Numbered from the stretch's first letter, positions 16,528-25,404 are shown. The stretch is DNA of 64,000 nt from Paenibacillus aurantius (GCF_032268605.1 NZ_CP130318.1:2948001-3012000); one strand, 5' to 3'. The notes: a model not told the origin generated them from the sequence alone. Translations and numbers: made by a program.

Positions 16528-17457
16528 GAGAATTTGGCCTTGAATTCCCCTGTATCGGCATCAAGTGAGTACGTGAGCACCTACTGGGGCTGGGGAAAAG
16601 GATATGCCACGGATGGGATCGTCGATTCGATTAGCGGAGCGCTGGGGTATTCCAGCCAAACCGGCATGACGACAAACCATACCGAGTGGCTGGAAATCGA
16701 TCTTCCGGAACGGCAAACCTTCTCAAGTGTCACCCTTTATCCGAGGAACGATAGCGGGAACATAGGCGCAGGTTTCCCCATTGATTTCAAAATTCAGGTC
16801 TGGAACGGCTCGTGGGTGGATCGGGTATCGGTAACGAATTACCCGATTCCGGGTAATGCTCCTCAAACGTTCTCCTGGGGATTTAAGGACAGAACAAACA
16901 AAATCAGAATGTATGCGACGAATCTCAGGAAGGTAGGCGGAACCGATTATCTGATGCAATTCGCTGAAGTAAAGGTGCTTCATAACAGTTTGACGGATGG
17001 AAATAATCTTGCCACCTCCTCGACGGTCACCGCCTCCAGCTCGAATGAAAGTACCTATTGGGGTTGGGGGAAGGGGTATGTTACAGATGGAGAACGGAAC
17101 TCGGCTAATGGCGCGCTGGGATACTCGAGTGCGACGGGTGTGACAGCGAATCACACCGAGTGGCTGGTCGTCGACTTGGCTTCTCCGAAGACCATATCGA
17201 GCATCAATCTATTTCCGAGAAACGATAGCGGAAATGTCGGAGCCGGCTTCCCGATCGATTTTAAACTCCAAATATGGGACGGAACCGCTTGGGTGGATCG
17301 GGTAACCAAAACCGGCTATCCCCAACCCGGAAACGATGGGCAATCTTTTTCCTGGGGCTATTCGGATACGACAAGCAAGGTGAGGATCTATGCAACCAAT
17401 CTCAGAAAGGTTGGTTCCACGGACTATTTGATGCAATTCTCAGAAGTCGAGGTGCAC
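16528..17457 (+). repeat. Tandem duplication encoding two discoidin domains
   Basis: Two copies with a 474-base period (for example the CCTACTGGGG and CCTATTGGGG units near 16580 and 17054) encode about 158-residue domains. Both share YWGWGKGY, GALGYSS, NHTEWL, PRNDSGN and GFPIDFK. This is a within-gene duplication of a carbohydrate-binding domain. Confidence 0.85.
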
Positions 17458-17498
17458 TAAAACCGGGCCGCGGCAATGACATAGGGAGGATGATTGTT

Positions 17499-20228
17499 AT
17501 GAGAAGATGGTTATGGTTAGTGGCAGGGCCTTCGCTCTTTATCCTGGCCAGCCTCTTGATTTGGATGCTTTGGGATGGCAAAGCGGAAGCTTCCCCGTCC
17601 TGCGACTGTATGATTATCACCACGAATCAGATGAACTACCAGGTTGAAGTGTACGACCCGGCGGTCAATCAGTGGGATGATCAAGCTGCCTTAAAATGGT
17701 CCTGGAAGCCGAGCACAGCGTTGGGGTATTCCTCTGCGGAGGTGGAAATGTGGTCGGGACCCTCGGAAGCAAAAATAAGAGGTGATGTGCTTCTATCTAC
17801 GGCTGGGCGTTTGGCCACAATCGCCGCTTACCCCTCCGGTACCCGGATATGGGCAGCTGACGTTGGCAGCAACAGCAACCCTCATTCCATTGAATTGCTT
17901 CCGGACGGCAATGTTGCCGTCGCCGCCAGCGATGGAAAATGGGTGCGCGTCTATACTTCGTCCCAAGGCCCGAATAGCACAACTTTTGCTCAATACAGCC
18001 TTGATTTCGCCCATGCAGCGGAGTGGGACGCAGAAAATCATCTTCTCTGGGTTATTGGCTATGATGCTGTAACGAAAGAGCATATTCTAACCGCTTTACA
18101 GGTGGGAGGGACGGCGGGTAATCCGACATTGACAGAAGACAGAAGCCGGAGAAGCATTTTGCCAAGTCCTTGGGGCCATGATATTTCTTCCTATTCTTAT
18201 GATAATACCAAGCTTTGGGTCAGCACGAACGCGGGAGCCTACCTATACGACAAAAGGACGAAGACGTTTACACCCGCTCCGGCCGGGGCAAACCGGTCTT
18301 CCGTGAAAGCCATCAGCAACCTACCTACCGGTCAGATTGTAGAGACCCGACCGGATGGCGATAAGAGTCCTGCCGGCAGTTGCAAGTTGAGCACTTGGTG
18401 CACCGATACAGTAGATTTTTATGCGCCGGATATGACGCGAACGGTGACCGGGGCCGCTTTCTACAAAGCGCGTGCTTTGGACACGGGTGTGGATGAGCGG
18501 GGATCGGTTCTTATAAATACAGTCCCTGTGGAAACTCATTTCACGGGCAGCATTCCCGCTGGCGCAAGCGAATTGCCGGGGTACTTCTTTGTACAACCGA
18601 TTCATACGACGGAAAATCTTGGGTTTACCCGCTTTATGGACACGACAACCTCCAGAAGCTTTGTGATGGTTGTCAATAATTCGTTGACGGAGACGATACC
18701 GCTTGAACTCCGGTTCGACCCGGCACGCCGCATCGATCAGGTGACCGAAGTGTCCAAAGAAACCGGAGCAGAGGTGGCAACCAACTATGATAGCCAAACC
18801 GGTACGCTTACCGATAGGCTCATGCCGGGTGAGGGCAAGCTATTTGCGTTACCCGTCGGCTTCCGATACCAAATTCCTCAACAGCTTTCGCCCGAGATAT
18901 CGGAAATCGGCCCTTATACCAATCTTGCTCGGAATGCCAAGGTATCCGCATCAAGCAGCTACGGAAAGTCAGGGTGGAGCTTGAATGCATTGGTTGATGG
19001 GCGGAGGACTTCCACTTCAGACTCACTTGGCTGGACCAGCTTTAATGATATTAAAAATAATCACACGGAATGGGTAACGGTGGATATGGGCTCATCTTAC
19101 AGCATCAATACGGTAGATTTGTATCCGCGGGCGGACGGCAATAACACCGGATTGGGTTACCCGACGGATTTTACGATTCAGGTGTCCGAGGATAACCTGA
19201 ATTGGAGTACGGTTGTCTACGGACACCAAGCAACAAGGCCTTCAGGCATGCTGCGGTATGATTTTGATGCGGTAACGGCACGCTACGTGAAGATTGAAGG
19301 GACGAATTTGACCAAAGACCCCAATGGCAACTATCATCTCCAGTTAGCCGAGGCCGAGATTTATTTCCGTACAGGAAGCAGCTTGTCGCTCCACATGTCA
19401 CCGTCTAAGCTGCTGGTCGGGAATTCAGGTTCAATCAAGGTGATTGGCTGGATGCCGGACGGAACCATGGATCCGATGGAAGGGGCAATCGTGGACTTTG
19501 AAAGCAGCGATCCCCACATTGCCACGGTTGATGATAAAGGCGTAGTAACCGCCCATTCCGAAGGGACGTCAATCGTTACGGCTAAGGTGACTAGGAGGGA
19601 TGGAAGGATAGAGTCCGCCCGATTGGAAGTGAACGTCGAAACCTTGCCTTCACCATGGAGGGCAGACTTCTACGGGCATGCCTACGGGGTCGTCACCTCG
19701 TTTCCGGACGGTTTTGAGGTTCGGGCAAACGGGAGGGGAACGGGGCAAACGGACGATAGCTTCGTTTATTTGTATCAAAAGCTTGCTACTGTGAATCCGG
19801 TCACGGTGACAGCGGCAGTGGAATCCCTCTACAAAACTTCAAACGGAACAAATGGTGAGGTTGGAATCATGATTCGGGACGGGGCGAATGAGGATGATGA
19901 CGAACCGTTCGTTTCTCTGGCCATCAATCCGGAGGGAAGAATGATCATGACGGCTCGGACGGAAGCCGGGACAGTTGAAGAAATCGAAGGGGAATATTCG
20001 GTTTTCCCGACGGAATTGAAGCTGGTCAAGACAGGCAATCGTTTTACCGGCTTCTACAAAAAAAATGAATCATGGGTGCCATTTAACGGAAATCAAGGCC
20101 ATTCGGGTGTTAGTGTAAATATGGGCAAGTTCATCAAAGCTGGAATTTCGGTATTTTCAAAAGAGGAAAAGTTGTATACCTTATCTCGTTTAACCGGCAT
20201 CCATATAGAAACGCAGCCCAGCAAATAA
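17499..20228 (+). CDS. Multidomain exported propeller protein (probable DUF6528) with discoidin, Ig-like and lectin-like domains
   Basis: This 909-residue protein begins with a signal or membrane segment (about 4-22, LWLVAGPSLFILASLLIWML). The third propeller paralogue spans about 28-325. A beta-sandwich at about 330-465 ends GEGKLFALP, like C-terminal domains of some glycosidases. An F5/8 type C domain spans about 473-622 and a Big_2-type Ig-like domain about 628-717 (IATVDDKGVVTAHSEGTSIVTA). A lectin/DUF1349-like sandwich spans about 720-905. The ATG at 17499 has GGGAGG nine bases upstream. No anchoring motif is visible, so it is secreted or held by the N-terminal helix. It probably binds or attacks an extracellular glycan. 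Catalysis is not shown. Confidence 0.75.
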   Translation: MRRWLWLVAGPSLFILASLLIWMLWDGKAEASPSCDCMIITTNQMNYQVEVYDPAVNQWDDQAALKWSWKPSTALGYSSAEVEMWSGPSEAKIRGDVLLSTAGRLATIAAYPSGTRIWAADVGSNSNPHSIELLPDGNVAVAASDGKWVRVYTSSQGPNSTTFAQYSLDFAHAAEWDAENHLLWVIGYDAVTKEHILTALQVGGTAGNPTLTEDRSRRSILPSPWGHDISSYSYDNTKLWVSTNAGAYLYDKRTKTFTPAPAGANRSSVKAISNLPTGQIVETRPDGDKSPAGSCKLSTWCTDTVDFYAPDMTRTVTGAAFYKARALDTGVDERGSVLINTVPVETHFTGSIPAGASELPGYFFVQPIHTTENLGFTRFMDTTTSRSFVMVVNNSLTETIPLELRFDPARRIDQVTEVSKETGAEVATNYDSQTGTLTDRLMPGEGKLFALPVGFRYQIPQQLSPEISEIGPYTNLARNAKVSASSSYGKSGWSLNALVDGRRTSTSDSLGWTSFNDIKNNHTEWVTVDMGSSYSINTVDLYPRADGNNTGLGYPTDFTIQVSEDNLNWSTVVYGHQATRPSGMLRYDFDAVTARYVKIEGTNLTKDPNGNYHLQLAEAEIYFRTGSSLSLHMSPSKLLVGNSGSIKVIGWMPDGTMDPMEGAIVDFESSDPHIATVDDKGVVTAHSEGTSIVTAKVTRRDGRIESARLEVNVETLPSPWRADFYGHAYGVVTSFPDGFEVRANGRGTGQTDDSFVYLYQKLATVNPVTVTAAVESLYKTSNGTNGEVGIMIRDGANEDDDEPFVSLAINPEGRMIMTARTEAGTVEEIEGEYSVFPTELKLVKTGNRFTGFYKKNESWVPFNGNQGHSGVSVNMGKFIKAGISVFSKEEKLYTLSRLTGIHIETQPSK

Positions 20229-20287
20229 GTAGGGAATAGGTTCAAGTTGGGAGGGGGGGGCCCCGTCCAGCCCAATCGTTACGATGA

Positions 20288-20324
20288 AGCTCCTCTTTTG
20301 CAGGTAAAAAGAGGGGCTTTTTTT
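20288..20324 (+). terminator. Rho-independent terminator after the propeller cluster
   Basis: AGCTCCTCTTTT pairs with AAAAAGAGGGGCT across a seven-base loop and runs into seven T. Confidence 0.85.
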
Positions 20325-20368
20325 GCTGTTTCCAGAGCTTAGGATGGTCGGTCCTACCGGATTTTCTA

Positions 20369-20399
20369 TTGAAGCGGAAAGGGGAAAGAATGATATAAT
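20369..20399 (+). promoter_or_regulatory. Candidate promoter of the UvrA-like gene
   Basis: TTGAAG at 20369-20374 and an extended -10 TGATATAAT ending at 20399 are separated by 19 bases. The long spacer is tolerable with an extended -10. Confidence 0.45.
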
Positions 20400-20448
20400 G
20401 ATGGAAGATGGGGATTAGAAGAATTTAACACGATTGGGAAGGATGTTG

Positions 20449-22707
20449 ATGATGAGCGAAGCGAATCAGGAGTATATCGTCCTATCGGGAGCGCGGGAGA
20501 ACAACCTCAAGAATGTATCCTTGCGTATCCCCAAAAGAAAAATCACGATCTTCACCGGGGTATCCGGGTCCGGCAAGTCCTCGATTGTCTTCGATACGAT
20601 TGCCTCCGAATCCCAACGCTTGTTGAACGAGAACTTCAGCATGTTCGTCCGCACCTTTTTGCCGCGTTTCCCGCAGCCGGAGGCGGACGCGATTGAGAAC
20701 TTGAGCATGGCCGTGATCGTGGACCAGAAGAGGCTGGGGGGCGGCTCCCATTCCACGATGGGGACGATTACGGATATCTCTCCCATCCTCCGCCTTCTTT
20801 TCTCACGGGTGGGCCAGCCCCCTATTGGCCATGTGAATAAGTTCTCCTTTAATGATCCGCAGGGCATGTGTCCCGAATGCAATGGAATCGGACGCAGCCT
20901 GGGCGTCGACCTGAGCAAGGCCCTCGACCCATCGAAGTCGCTGAGGGAAGGAGCCATCCTGCTGCCGGGCTATTCGGTGGACGGGTTCGAATGGATGATG
21001 CTCGTCGAGTCGGGACCCTTCGATCCGGATAAGAAGCTGAAGGATTATACGGAGGAAGAGCTGGAACCGCTTCTGTACGGCAAAGCCAAGAAGGTAGCGA
21101 CGCAGTTCGGCGGGAAGACCATGAACATAACGGTGGAAGGCTTTATCGAGAAGTTTACCAACAAGTACATAAAGCGGGATCTCAAAACAAAGTCCGAGCG
21201 AACCCAGCAAACGGTTGCTCCTTTCATCACAGAGGGGGTTTGCCCAAGCTGCCGCGGGGCCAGACTCAGTCAGGCTGCGCTCAACTGCAGAATCCAGGGC
21301 TACAACATCGCGGACCTGTCCTCTATGGAGGTCGGGCAGCTCATCCGCGTCATCCGCGAGATGGACGATCCGGCGGCCGCACCGGTCATCCGGGCGCTGG
21401 CCGAGCGGCTGCAGCACCTGGTGGACATCGGGCTGGACTATTTGACGCTGGACCGGGAGACGGATACGTTGTCCGGCGGCGAGTCGCAGCGCGTCAAGAT
21501 GGTCAAGCACCTGAGCGGCAGTCTGGTGGATGTGACCTACATCTTCGATGAGCCGAGCGTGGGCCTGCACCCCCGCGATGTCCACCGGTTAAATGACCTG
21601 CTTCAGAAGCTGCGCGACAAGGGCAACACCGTCCTTGTCGTCGAGCATGATCCCGATGTGATCAGGGTGGCGGATCATATCGTCGACGTCGGCCCTTACG
21701 CCGGCAGCCGCGGCGGGTCTATCGTGTATGAGGGAAGCTTCCGCGGTCTGCTGGAGGCGGATACGCTGACCGGCACCCATATGAAACGTCCGCTCGAGCT
21801 TAAGCAAGCCTGCCGGCTGCCCTCCGGCAAGCTGCCGATCCGAAACGCGACCCTCCACAACCTGCGGGACGTCAGTGTCGACATTCCCACCGGTGTGCTG
21901 ACCGTCGTGACCGGTGTCGCTGGTTCCGGTAAGAGTACGCTCATTAACGAAATCTTCCTCCACCAGCATCCGGATGCCGTCGTGATCGATCAATCGGCGA
22001 TCGGCGTGTCCACCCGCTCGAATCCTGCGACTTACACGGGCATCATGGATGACGTGCGCAAGGCGTTTGCAACAGCCAACAAGGTGAACCAGGGGCTGTT
22101 CAGCTTCAACTCCAAGGGAGCGTGCGAGAACTGCCAAGGGCTCGGTGTGGTGTATACGGATCTTGCCTACCTGGACAGCGTGAAGCTGCCCTGCGAAGTA
22201 TGCGGAGGCAGGCGGTTCAAGGAAGAAGTGCTGGCGTACAAGCTGAACGGCAAGTCTATTGCCGAGGTGTTGGAGATGACGGTGGAGCAGGCTTTGGGTT
22301 TCTTTGAGCTGAAGGAGGTCGTTCGCAAGCTGCAGGCGATGAGTGATGTGGGCTTAACTTATCTTACCCTCGGCCAGCCGCTCAGCACGTTATCGGGCGG
22401 GGAATGCCAGCGCATCAAGCTGGCAAGTGAGCTGCATAAGAAGGGAAGCATCTATGTGATGGACGAGCCGACGACCGGCCTGCATATGTCCGACATCGGT
22501 CACCTTCTGGAGATCATGAACCGGCTCGTGGATGCCGGCAATACGGTGATCGTCATCGAGCACAACCTTGAGGTGATCAGCCAAGCGGACTGGATTATCG
22601 ATATGGGTCCGGACGGCGGCAGCAAGGGCGGCCAGGTTGTGTTCGAGGGGACACCCTCGCAGATCATCCATGCAGAGCAGTCGATCACGGGCAGCTATTT
22701 GAAGTAG
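20449..22707 (+). CDS. Short UvrA-like ABC ATPase (UvrA2 type)
   Basis: The 752-residue protein has two ABC ATPase halves. Walker A GVSGSGKSS is at about 37-45 and GVAGSGKST near 488. Signatures LSGGESQRVK are near 342 and LSGGECQRIK near 647, followed by Walker B segments (YIFDEPSVGLHP, YVMDEPTTGLH). Zinc modules CPECNGIG, CPSCRGARL and CENCQGLG/CEVCGG are present. It is about 190 residues shorter than repair UvrA; the UvrB-binding/insertion region of the first half appears to be missing, as in UvrA2 or drug-resistance relatives. Start chosen at ATG 20449, with GGGAAGG upstream; ATG 20452 is also possible. It stands alone between terminators. A role in tolerance to DNA-binding drugs is plausible but unproven. 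Confidence 0.85.
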   Translation: MMSEANQEYIVLSGARENNLKNVSLRIPKRKITIFTGVSGSGKSSIVFDTIASESQRLLNENFSMFVRTFLPRFPQPEADAIENLSMAVIVDQKRLGGGSHSTMGTITDISPILRLLFSRVGQPPIGHVNKFSFNDPQGMCPECNGIGRSLGVDLSKALDPSKSLREGAILLPGYSVDGFEWMMLVESGPFDPDKKLKDYTEEELEPLLYGKAKKVATQFGGKTMNITVEGFIEKFTNKYIKRDLKTKSERTQQTVAPFITEGVCPSCRGARLSQAALNCRIQGYNIADLSSMEVGQLIRVIREMDDPAAAPVIRALAERLQHLVDIGLDYLTLDRETDTLSGGESQRVKMVKHLSGSLVDVTYIFDEPSVGLHPRDVHRLNDLLQKLRDKGNTVLVVEHDPDVIRVADHIVDVGPYAGSRGGSIVYEGSFRGLLEADTLTGTHMKRPLELKQACRLPSGKLPIRNATLHNLRDVSVDIPTGVLTVVTGVAGSGKSTLINEIFLHQHPDAVVIDQSAIGVSTRSNPATYTGIMDDVRKAFATANKVNQGLFSFNSKGACENCQGLGVVYTDLAYLDSVKLPCEVCGGRRFKEEVLAYKLNGKSIAEVLEMTVEQALGFFELKEVVRKLQAMSDVGLTYLTLGQPLSTLSGGECQRIKLASELHKKGSIYVMDEPTTGLHMSDIGHLLEIMNRLVDAGNTVIVIEHNLEVISQADWIIDMGPDGGSKGGQVVFEGTPSQIIHAEQSITGSYLK

Positions 22708-22831
22708 GGGTACCCTCCGGAGCTGACCACGTTCCTCGGGCAGTAATCCCGACCGTTCCTCCAAGTCCAAGGAGGACCGAGCCCGGCATCAACCGAGGTA
22801 CGGTCTGCGTGGTTTGACCTATAAGAGGTAT

Positions 22832-22872
22832 AGAGGCGGATTCTACTCCTGGGGAGTGGACCCGCCTCTTTT
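22832..22872 (+). terminator. Rho-independent terminator after the UvrA-like gene
   Basis: GAGGCGG at the left pairs with CCGCCTC, with ACTCC/GGAGT inside, followed by TTTTGG. Confidence 0.75.
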
Positions 22873-23030
22873 GGTGTGGGAACAGGCTTCATCATTTGGT
22901 TGTATACGCCTATATATTAGTAGGAATAAGGATGTAGGAATATTCACCTTTTACAGTAAAATAAAATGTCTAAAGGAAATTTTATCAAATGGAAACCAAA
23001 AAAGATGGTCTAGCTGAAATTAACTAACTA

Positions 23031-23138
23031 AAGATCTACGGCAACAACGGTAAGGACTACACGGCCACCGTCTATTTTGACGTTCAGAATAATGGGGAAG
23101 GGGAAGTGAATTTTCTTGGCACCAGCAATCCCAAATAG
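23031..23138 (+). pseudogene. Short 3' gene remnant, unidentified
   Basis: A 35-codon frame ending at TAG reads KIYGNNGKDYTATVYFDVQN and so on, a beta-rich C terminus with Gram-positive-like composition. It has no start codon or ribosome site, and a stop lies just upstream. The rest of 22873-23207 shows no gene. The family is not recognisable. It is probably the tail of a deleted gene. Confidence 0.35.
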
Positions 23139-23210
23139 AGACGCAAGATCTTATGAGTTTATCGAGAGAGGGATAGCGGGGGCGGAATATTTTGCGGCAG
23201 GGAGGCCATG

Positions 23211-24161
23211 ATGAATATTCAACCGGAGAATACGATGAACAAGGGCGTATGGCCAACGATGATTACGCCCTTTACCGATTCGAATGAAGTCGACTACGCT
23301 GCCCTGGAGCAGCTCGTGGAATGGTATATCCGGCAGGGGGTGAACGGGCTGTTTGCCGTCTGCCAGTCAAGCGAAATGTTCTTTCTCACCTTAGAGGAGC
23401 GCCGGCAGATCGCCCGCTTCGTGGTCGAACAGGCAAAAGGCCGCGTTCCCGTCATCGCTTCCGGCCATGTGTCGGACTCGATCGTGGATCAGATCACGGA
23501 GCTGCAGATGATGGCTTCCACCGGAGTACAGGCGGTAGTGCTTGTTAGCAACAGGTTGGCCGCGGCGGAAGATTCCGATGATGTCTGGAAGGCAAATGCG
23601 GAGAAGCTGCTGCAAGAGGTGCCGGATATTCCCTTCGGTCTCTACGAATGCCCTTACCCTTACAAGCGGCTGCTCCCCCCGGAGCTGCTGGGGTGGTGTG
23701 CGGATACGGGACGGTTTCAGTTCCTGAAGGATACGTGCTGCGATACGGAGCAGATCGGACGTAAGCTCAATGCCGTAAGGAACCGTCCTCTGCAGCTATA
23801 CAATGCCAATTCGGCCACCTTGCTGGAATCGCTAAAGCTCGGGGTACATGGATACAGCGGCATTATGGCCAATTTTCACCCCGACCTGTACGTCAGGCTG
23901 CTTGAAATCCATGATCGCCTGCCCGAAGAAGCGGAACGGCTGCAAGCTTTTCTCGGGCTGGCCTCCGTTATTGAGAATCAGCTATACCCGGTGAACGCCA
24001 AATATTATCTGCAGCTGGAGGGCTTGCCGGTCGGGCTGCATACCCGGACCAAGAACAAGGCGCTCCTGACCTATTCGAACTGCCGGGAAGTGGAGCAGCT
24101 ATATGCCTTGACCCAGCAGTATCGTGAGCAATACGAGCACTTGAAGAAGGGGAGCGTGTAA
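23211..24161 (+). CDS. DapA/NanA-superfamily aldolase-like protein, divergent active site
   Basis: This 316-residue protein has the class I aldolase barrel of the dihydrodipicolinate synthase family. The Schiff-base lysine is likely K173 in QFLKDTCCD, and Y145 in FGLYECP fits the catalytic tyrosine. The usual GTTGE substrate loop is replaced by CQSSEMFF at about 51-58, so it is neither a standard DapA nor a standard NanA. The start is ATG 23211, with ATG 23208 next to it; GGGAGG precedes both. It is followed two bases later by a sialidase-like gene, a coupling that points to joint use of one sugar. Reaction unknown, probably cleavage or condensation of a 2-keto acid. Confidence 0.75.
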   Translation: MNIQPENTMNKGVWPTMITPFTDSNEVDYAALEQLVEWYIRQGVNGLFAVCQSSEMFFLTLEERRQIARFVVEQAKGRVPVIASGHVSDSIVDQITELQMMASTGVQAVVLVSNRLAAAEDSDDVWKANAEKLLQEVPDIPFGLYECPYPYKRLLPPELLGWCADTGRFQFLKDTCCDTEQIGRKLNAVRNRPLQLYNANSATLLESLKLGVHGYSGIMANFHPDLYVRLLEIHDRLPEEAERLQAFLGLASVIENQLYPVNAKYYLQLEGLPVGLHTRTKNKALLTYSNCREVEQLYALTQQYREQYEHLKKGSV

Positions 24162-24163
24162 CG

Positions 24164-25198
24164 ATGGAGCTGAAAAGCAGCCTGAGGGAATTTTTGTTCG
24201 AGGACGAACGCCCGTTTGCTAGCTGCCATGCCTCCACAGTGATTACTTTTCCGAATGGCGATCTGCTTGTCGCCTATTTTGCCGGTTCTCGCGAAGGGGT
24301 GCCGGATGTGGCCATCTGGTGCTCGAGGAAGACGGACGGTGTCTGGTCGCCGCCCTATAAGGTGGCGGACGAGGAGGGGCTCGTGCATTGGAATCCGGTG
24401 CTGTTCCGCAAGCGGGACGGCCAGGTCGTTCTGCACTACAAGGTCGGGAGGCCCATTCCGGAATGGTTTACGCGTGTCATCGTTTCGGATGATGACGGGA
24501 AGACCTGGAGCGAGCCGGCGGAGCTTGTCCCGGGAGACCGGATCGGGGGCCGTGGCCCGGTGAAGAACAAACTGATCGAGCTGCACGACGGCTCCTGGCT
24601 GGCACCGGCCTCTCTCGAGGGGGCAGGCTGGCGTGTCTTCGCCGATTTATCCCCCGATCAGGGAGCCACGTGGCAGATGAGTGAGCAGGCTCCGATCGTG
24701 AGGAGCACGGACGACGTGCCGGCCGAGATTAGGGCCAAGCACATGGTTCGGGGGGCTGGTCTAATTCAGCCGACGGCTTGGGAATCGGAGCCCGGGAAGG
24801 TGCATATGCTGATGCGGAGCACGGCCGGCTTTATTTACCGCACCGATTCGAACGATGGCGGGCGCACCTGGTCGACCTGCTACAAGACGTATCTGCCGAA
24901 CAACAACAGCGGCATCGATTTAGCCAAAATGGAAGACGGAACACTTGTTCTTGCTTACAATCCGGTTGGCATGTACAAGGGCCCCCGAATGCCTCTGCTG
25001 CTGAGCGCCTCTACCGACAACGGGGAAACCTGGGAGGAACTGCTGGTGCTGGAGGGCGATACTAAGACGTATAAGCTGCCCGAAGGGACGGGGGAATATT
25101 CGTACCCCGCCGTTATCGCGGAAAGCAACCGGATCTACGTGACCTATACGTGGAAGCGCCAGCGAATAGTCTGCTGGAGTCTGGAGCTGGAAGCCTGA
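24164..25198 (+). CDS. Sialidase-like six-bladed propeller (BNR/Asp-box) hydrolase
   Basis: The 344-residue protein carries repeated Asp-boxes of the form S-x-D-x-G-x-T-W: SDDDGKTW at 108-115, SPDQGATW at 163-170, SNDGGRTW at 229-236 and STDNGETW near 287-294. These mark the sialidase-superfamily propeller. There is no signal peptide, so it acts in the cytoplasm. Members of this family in sugar operons are often annotated as exo-alpha-sialidase, but many act on other sugars. Its start lies two bases after the aldolase-like gene stop. A diverged paralogue lies at 27224-28261 on the other strand. Confidence 0.78.
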   Translation: MELKSSLREFLFEDERPFASCHASTVITFPNGDLLVAYFAGSREGVPDVAIWCSRKTDGVWSPPYKVADEEGLVHWNPVLFRKRDGQVVLHYKVGRPIPEWFTRVIVSDDDGKTWSEPAELVPGDRIGGRGPVKNKLIELHDGSWLAPASLEGAGWRVFADLSPDQGATWQMSEQAPIVRSTDDVPAEIRAKHMVRGAGLIQPTAWESEPGKVHMLMRSTAGFIYRTDSNDGGRTWSTCYKTYLPNNNSGIDLAKMEDGTLVLAYNPVGMYKGPRMPLLLSASTDNGETWEELLVLEGDTKTYKLPEGTGEYSYPAVIAESNRIYVTYTWKRQRIVCWSLELEA

Positions 25199-25200
25199 TC

Positions 25201-25404
25201 GGGGAGGGGAGTCGATACCTTGACGGATTGGAAACCGGTAAGGAACCGTTCCGGGAGCTGGCATCCGGCTTCCGGTTCGTGCCTTTCTGGGCTTGGAACG
25301 ACATGTTGGAGCGGAAGGAGCTGGTTCGGCAAATTGCCGTTAGGCAGGATGATCAATTAGAGAAATTTATAGTTTTCGCTTGCACAGAAAAAGGAAAAGA
25401 TTAA
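25201..25404 (+). pseudogene. Truncated 5' end of a GH106-like glycosidase
   Basis: Just after the sialidase-like gene, GGGGAGGGGAG is followed by a frame reading KEPFRELASGFRFVPFWAWN and then DMLERKELVRQI. This resembles the N terminus of GH106-like enzymes (compare YWWVGEPLTKERLEWQLDQL in the gene at 54430). Similarity stops near 25345, where base composition drops and the frame runs out by 25404. The likely start codon is out of frame or lost. It looks like the third gene of this operon, cut off by an insertion or deletion. Confidence 0.5.

Larger units (their letters stand above)
15450..17460 (+). pseudogene. Secreted propeller-like protein (probable DUF6528) with two discoidin domains, frameshifted at a G9 tract
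   Basis: The gene starts with a signal peptide (RIFRYMLIISMICAILA, then NPVDAG). The propeller segment follows, closing with TYKARFWNPDYYG. Two F5/8 type C (CBM32-like) domains follow, at nt about 16530-16980 and 17004-17457. The frame breaks in nine consecutive G at 15775-15783. Removing one G joins the frames as WGGQWVVVTDSSFAAIVSYP, which aligns with both paralogues. The downstream frame is otherwise intact to 17460, with no further stops. Start ATG 15450 has GGACGGAGG upstream. The break could be a real mutation, slipped-strand phase variation, or a sequencing error in the homopolymer. Role inferred: a surface or secreted glycan-binding protein or enzyme. Confidence 0.8.

Noticed and set aside
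20803-21585. 260-codon minus-strand frame opposite the UvrA-like gene
   Set aside because: It lies wholly inside the conserved ATPase gene, with no start signal and shadow-like composition.
23211-25198. Annotation as a sialic acid operon (NanA plus sialidase)
   Set aside because: The aldolase lacks the GxTGE loop, the propeller is not exported, and no nanE, nanK or sialic acid transporter is present.
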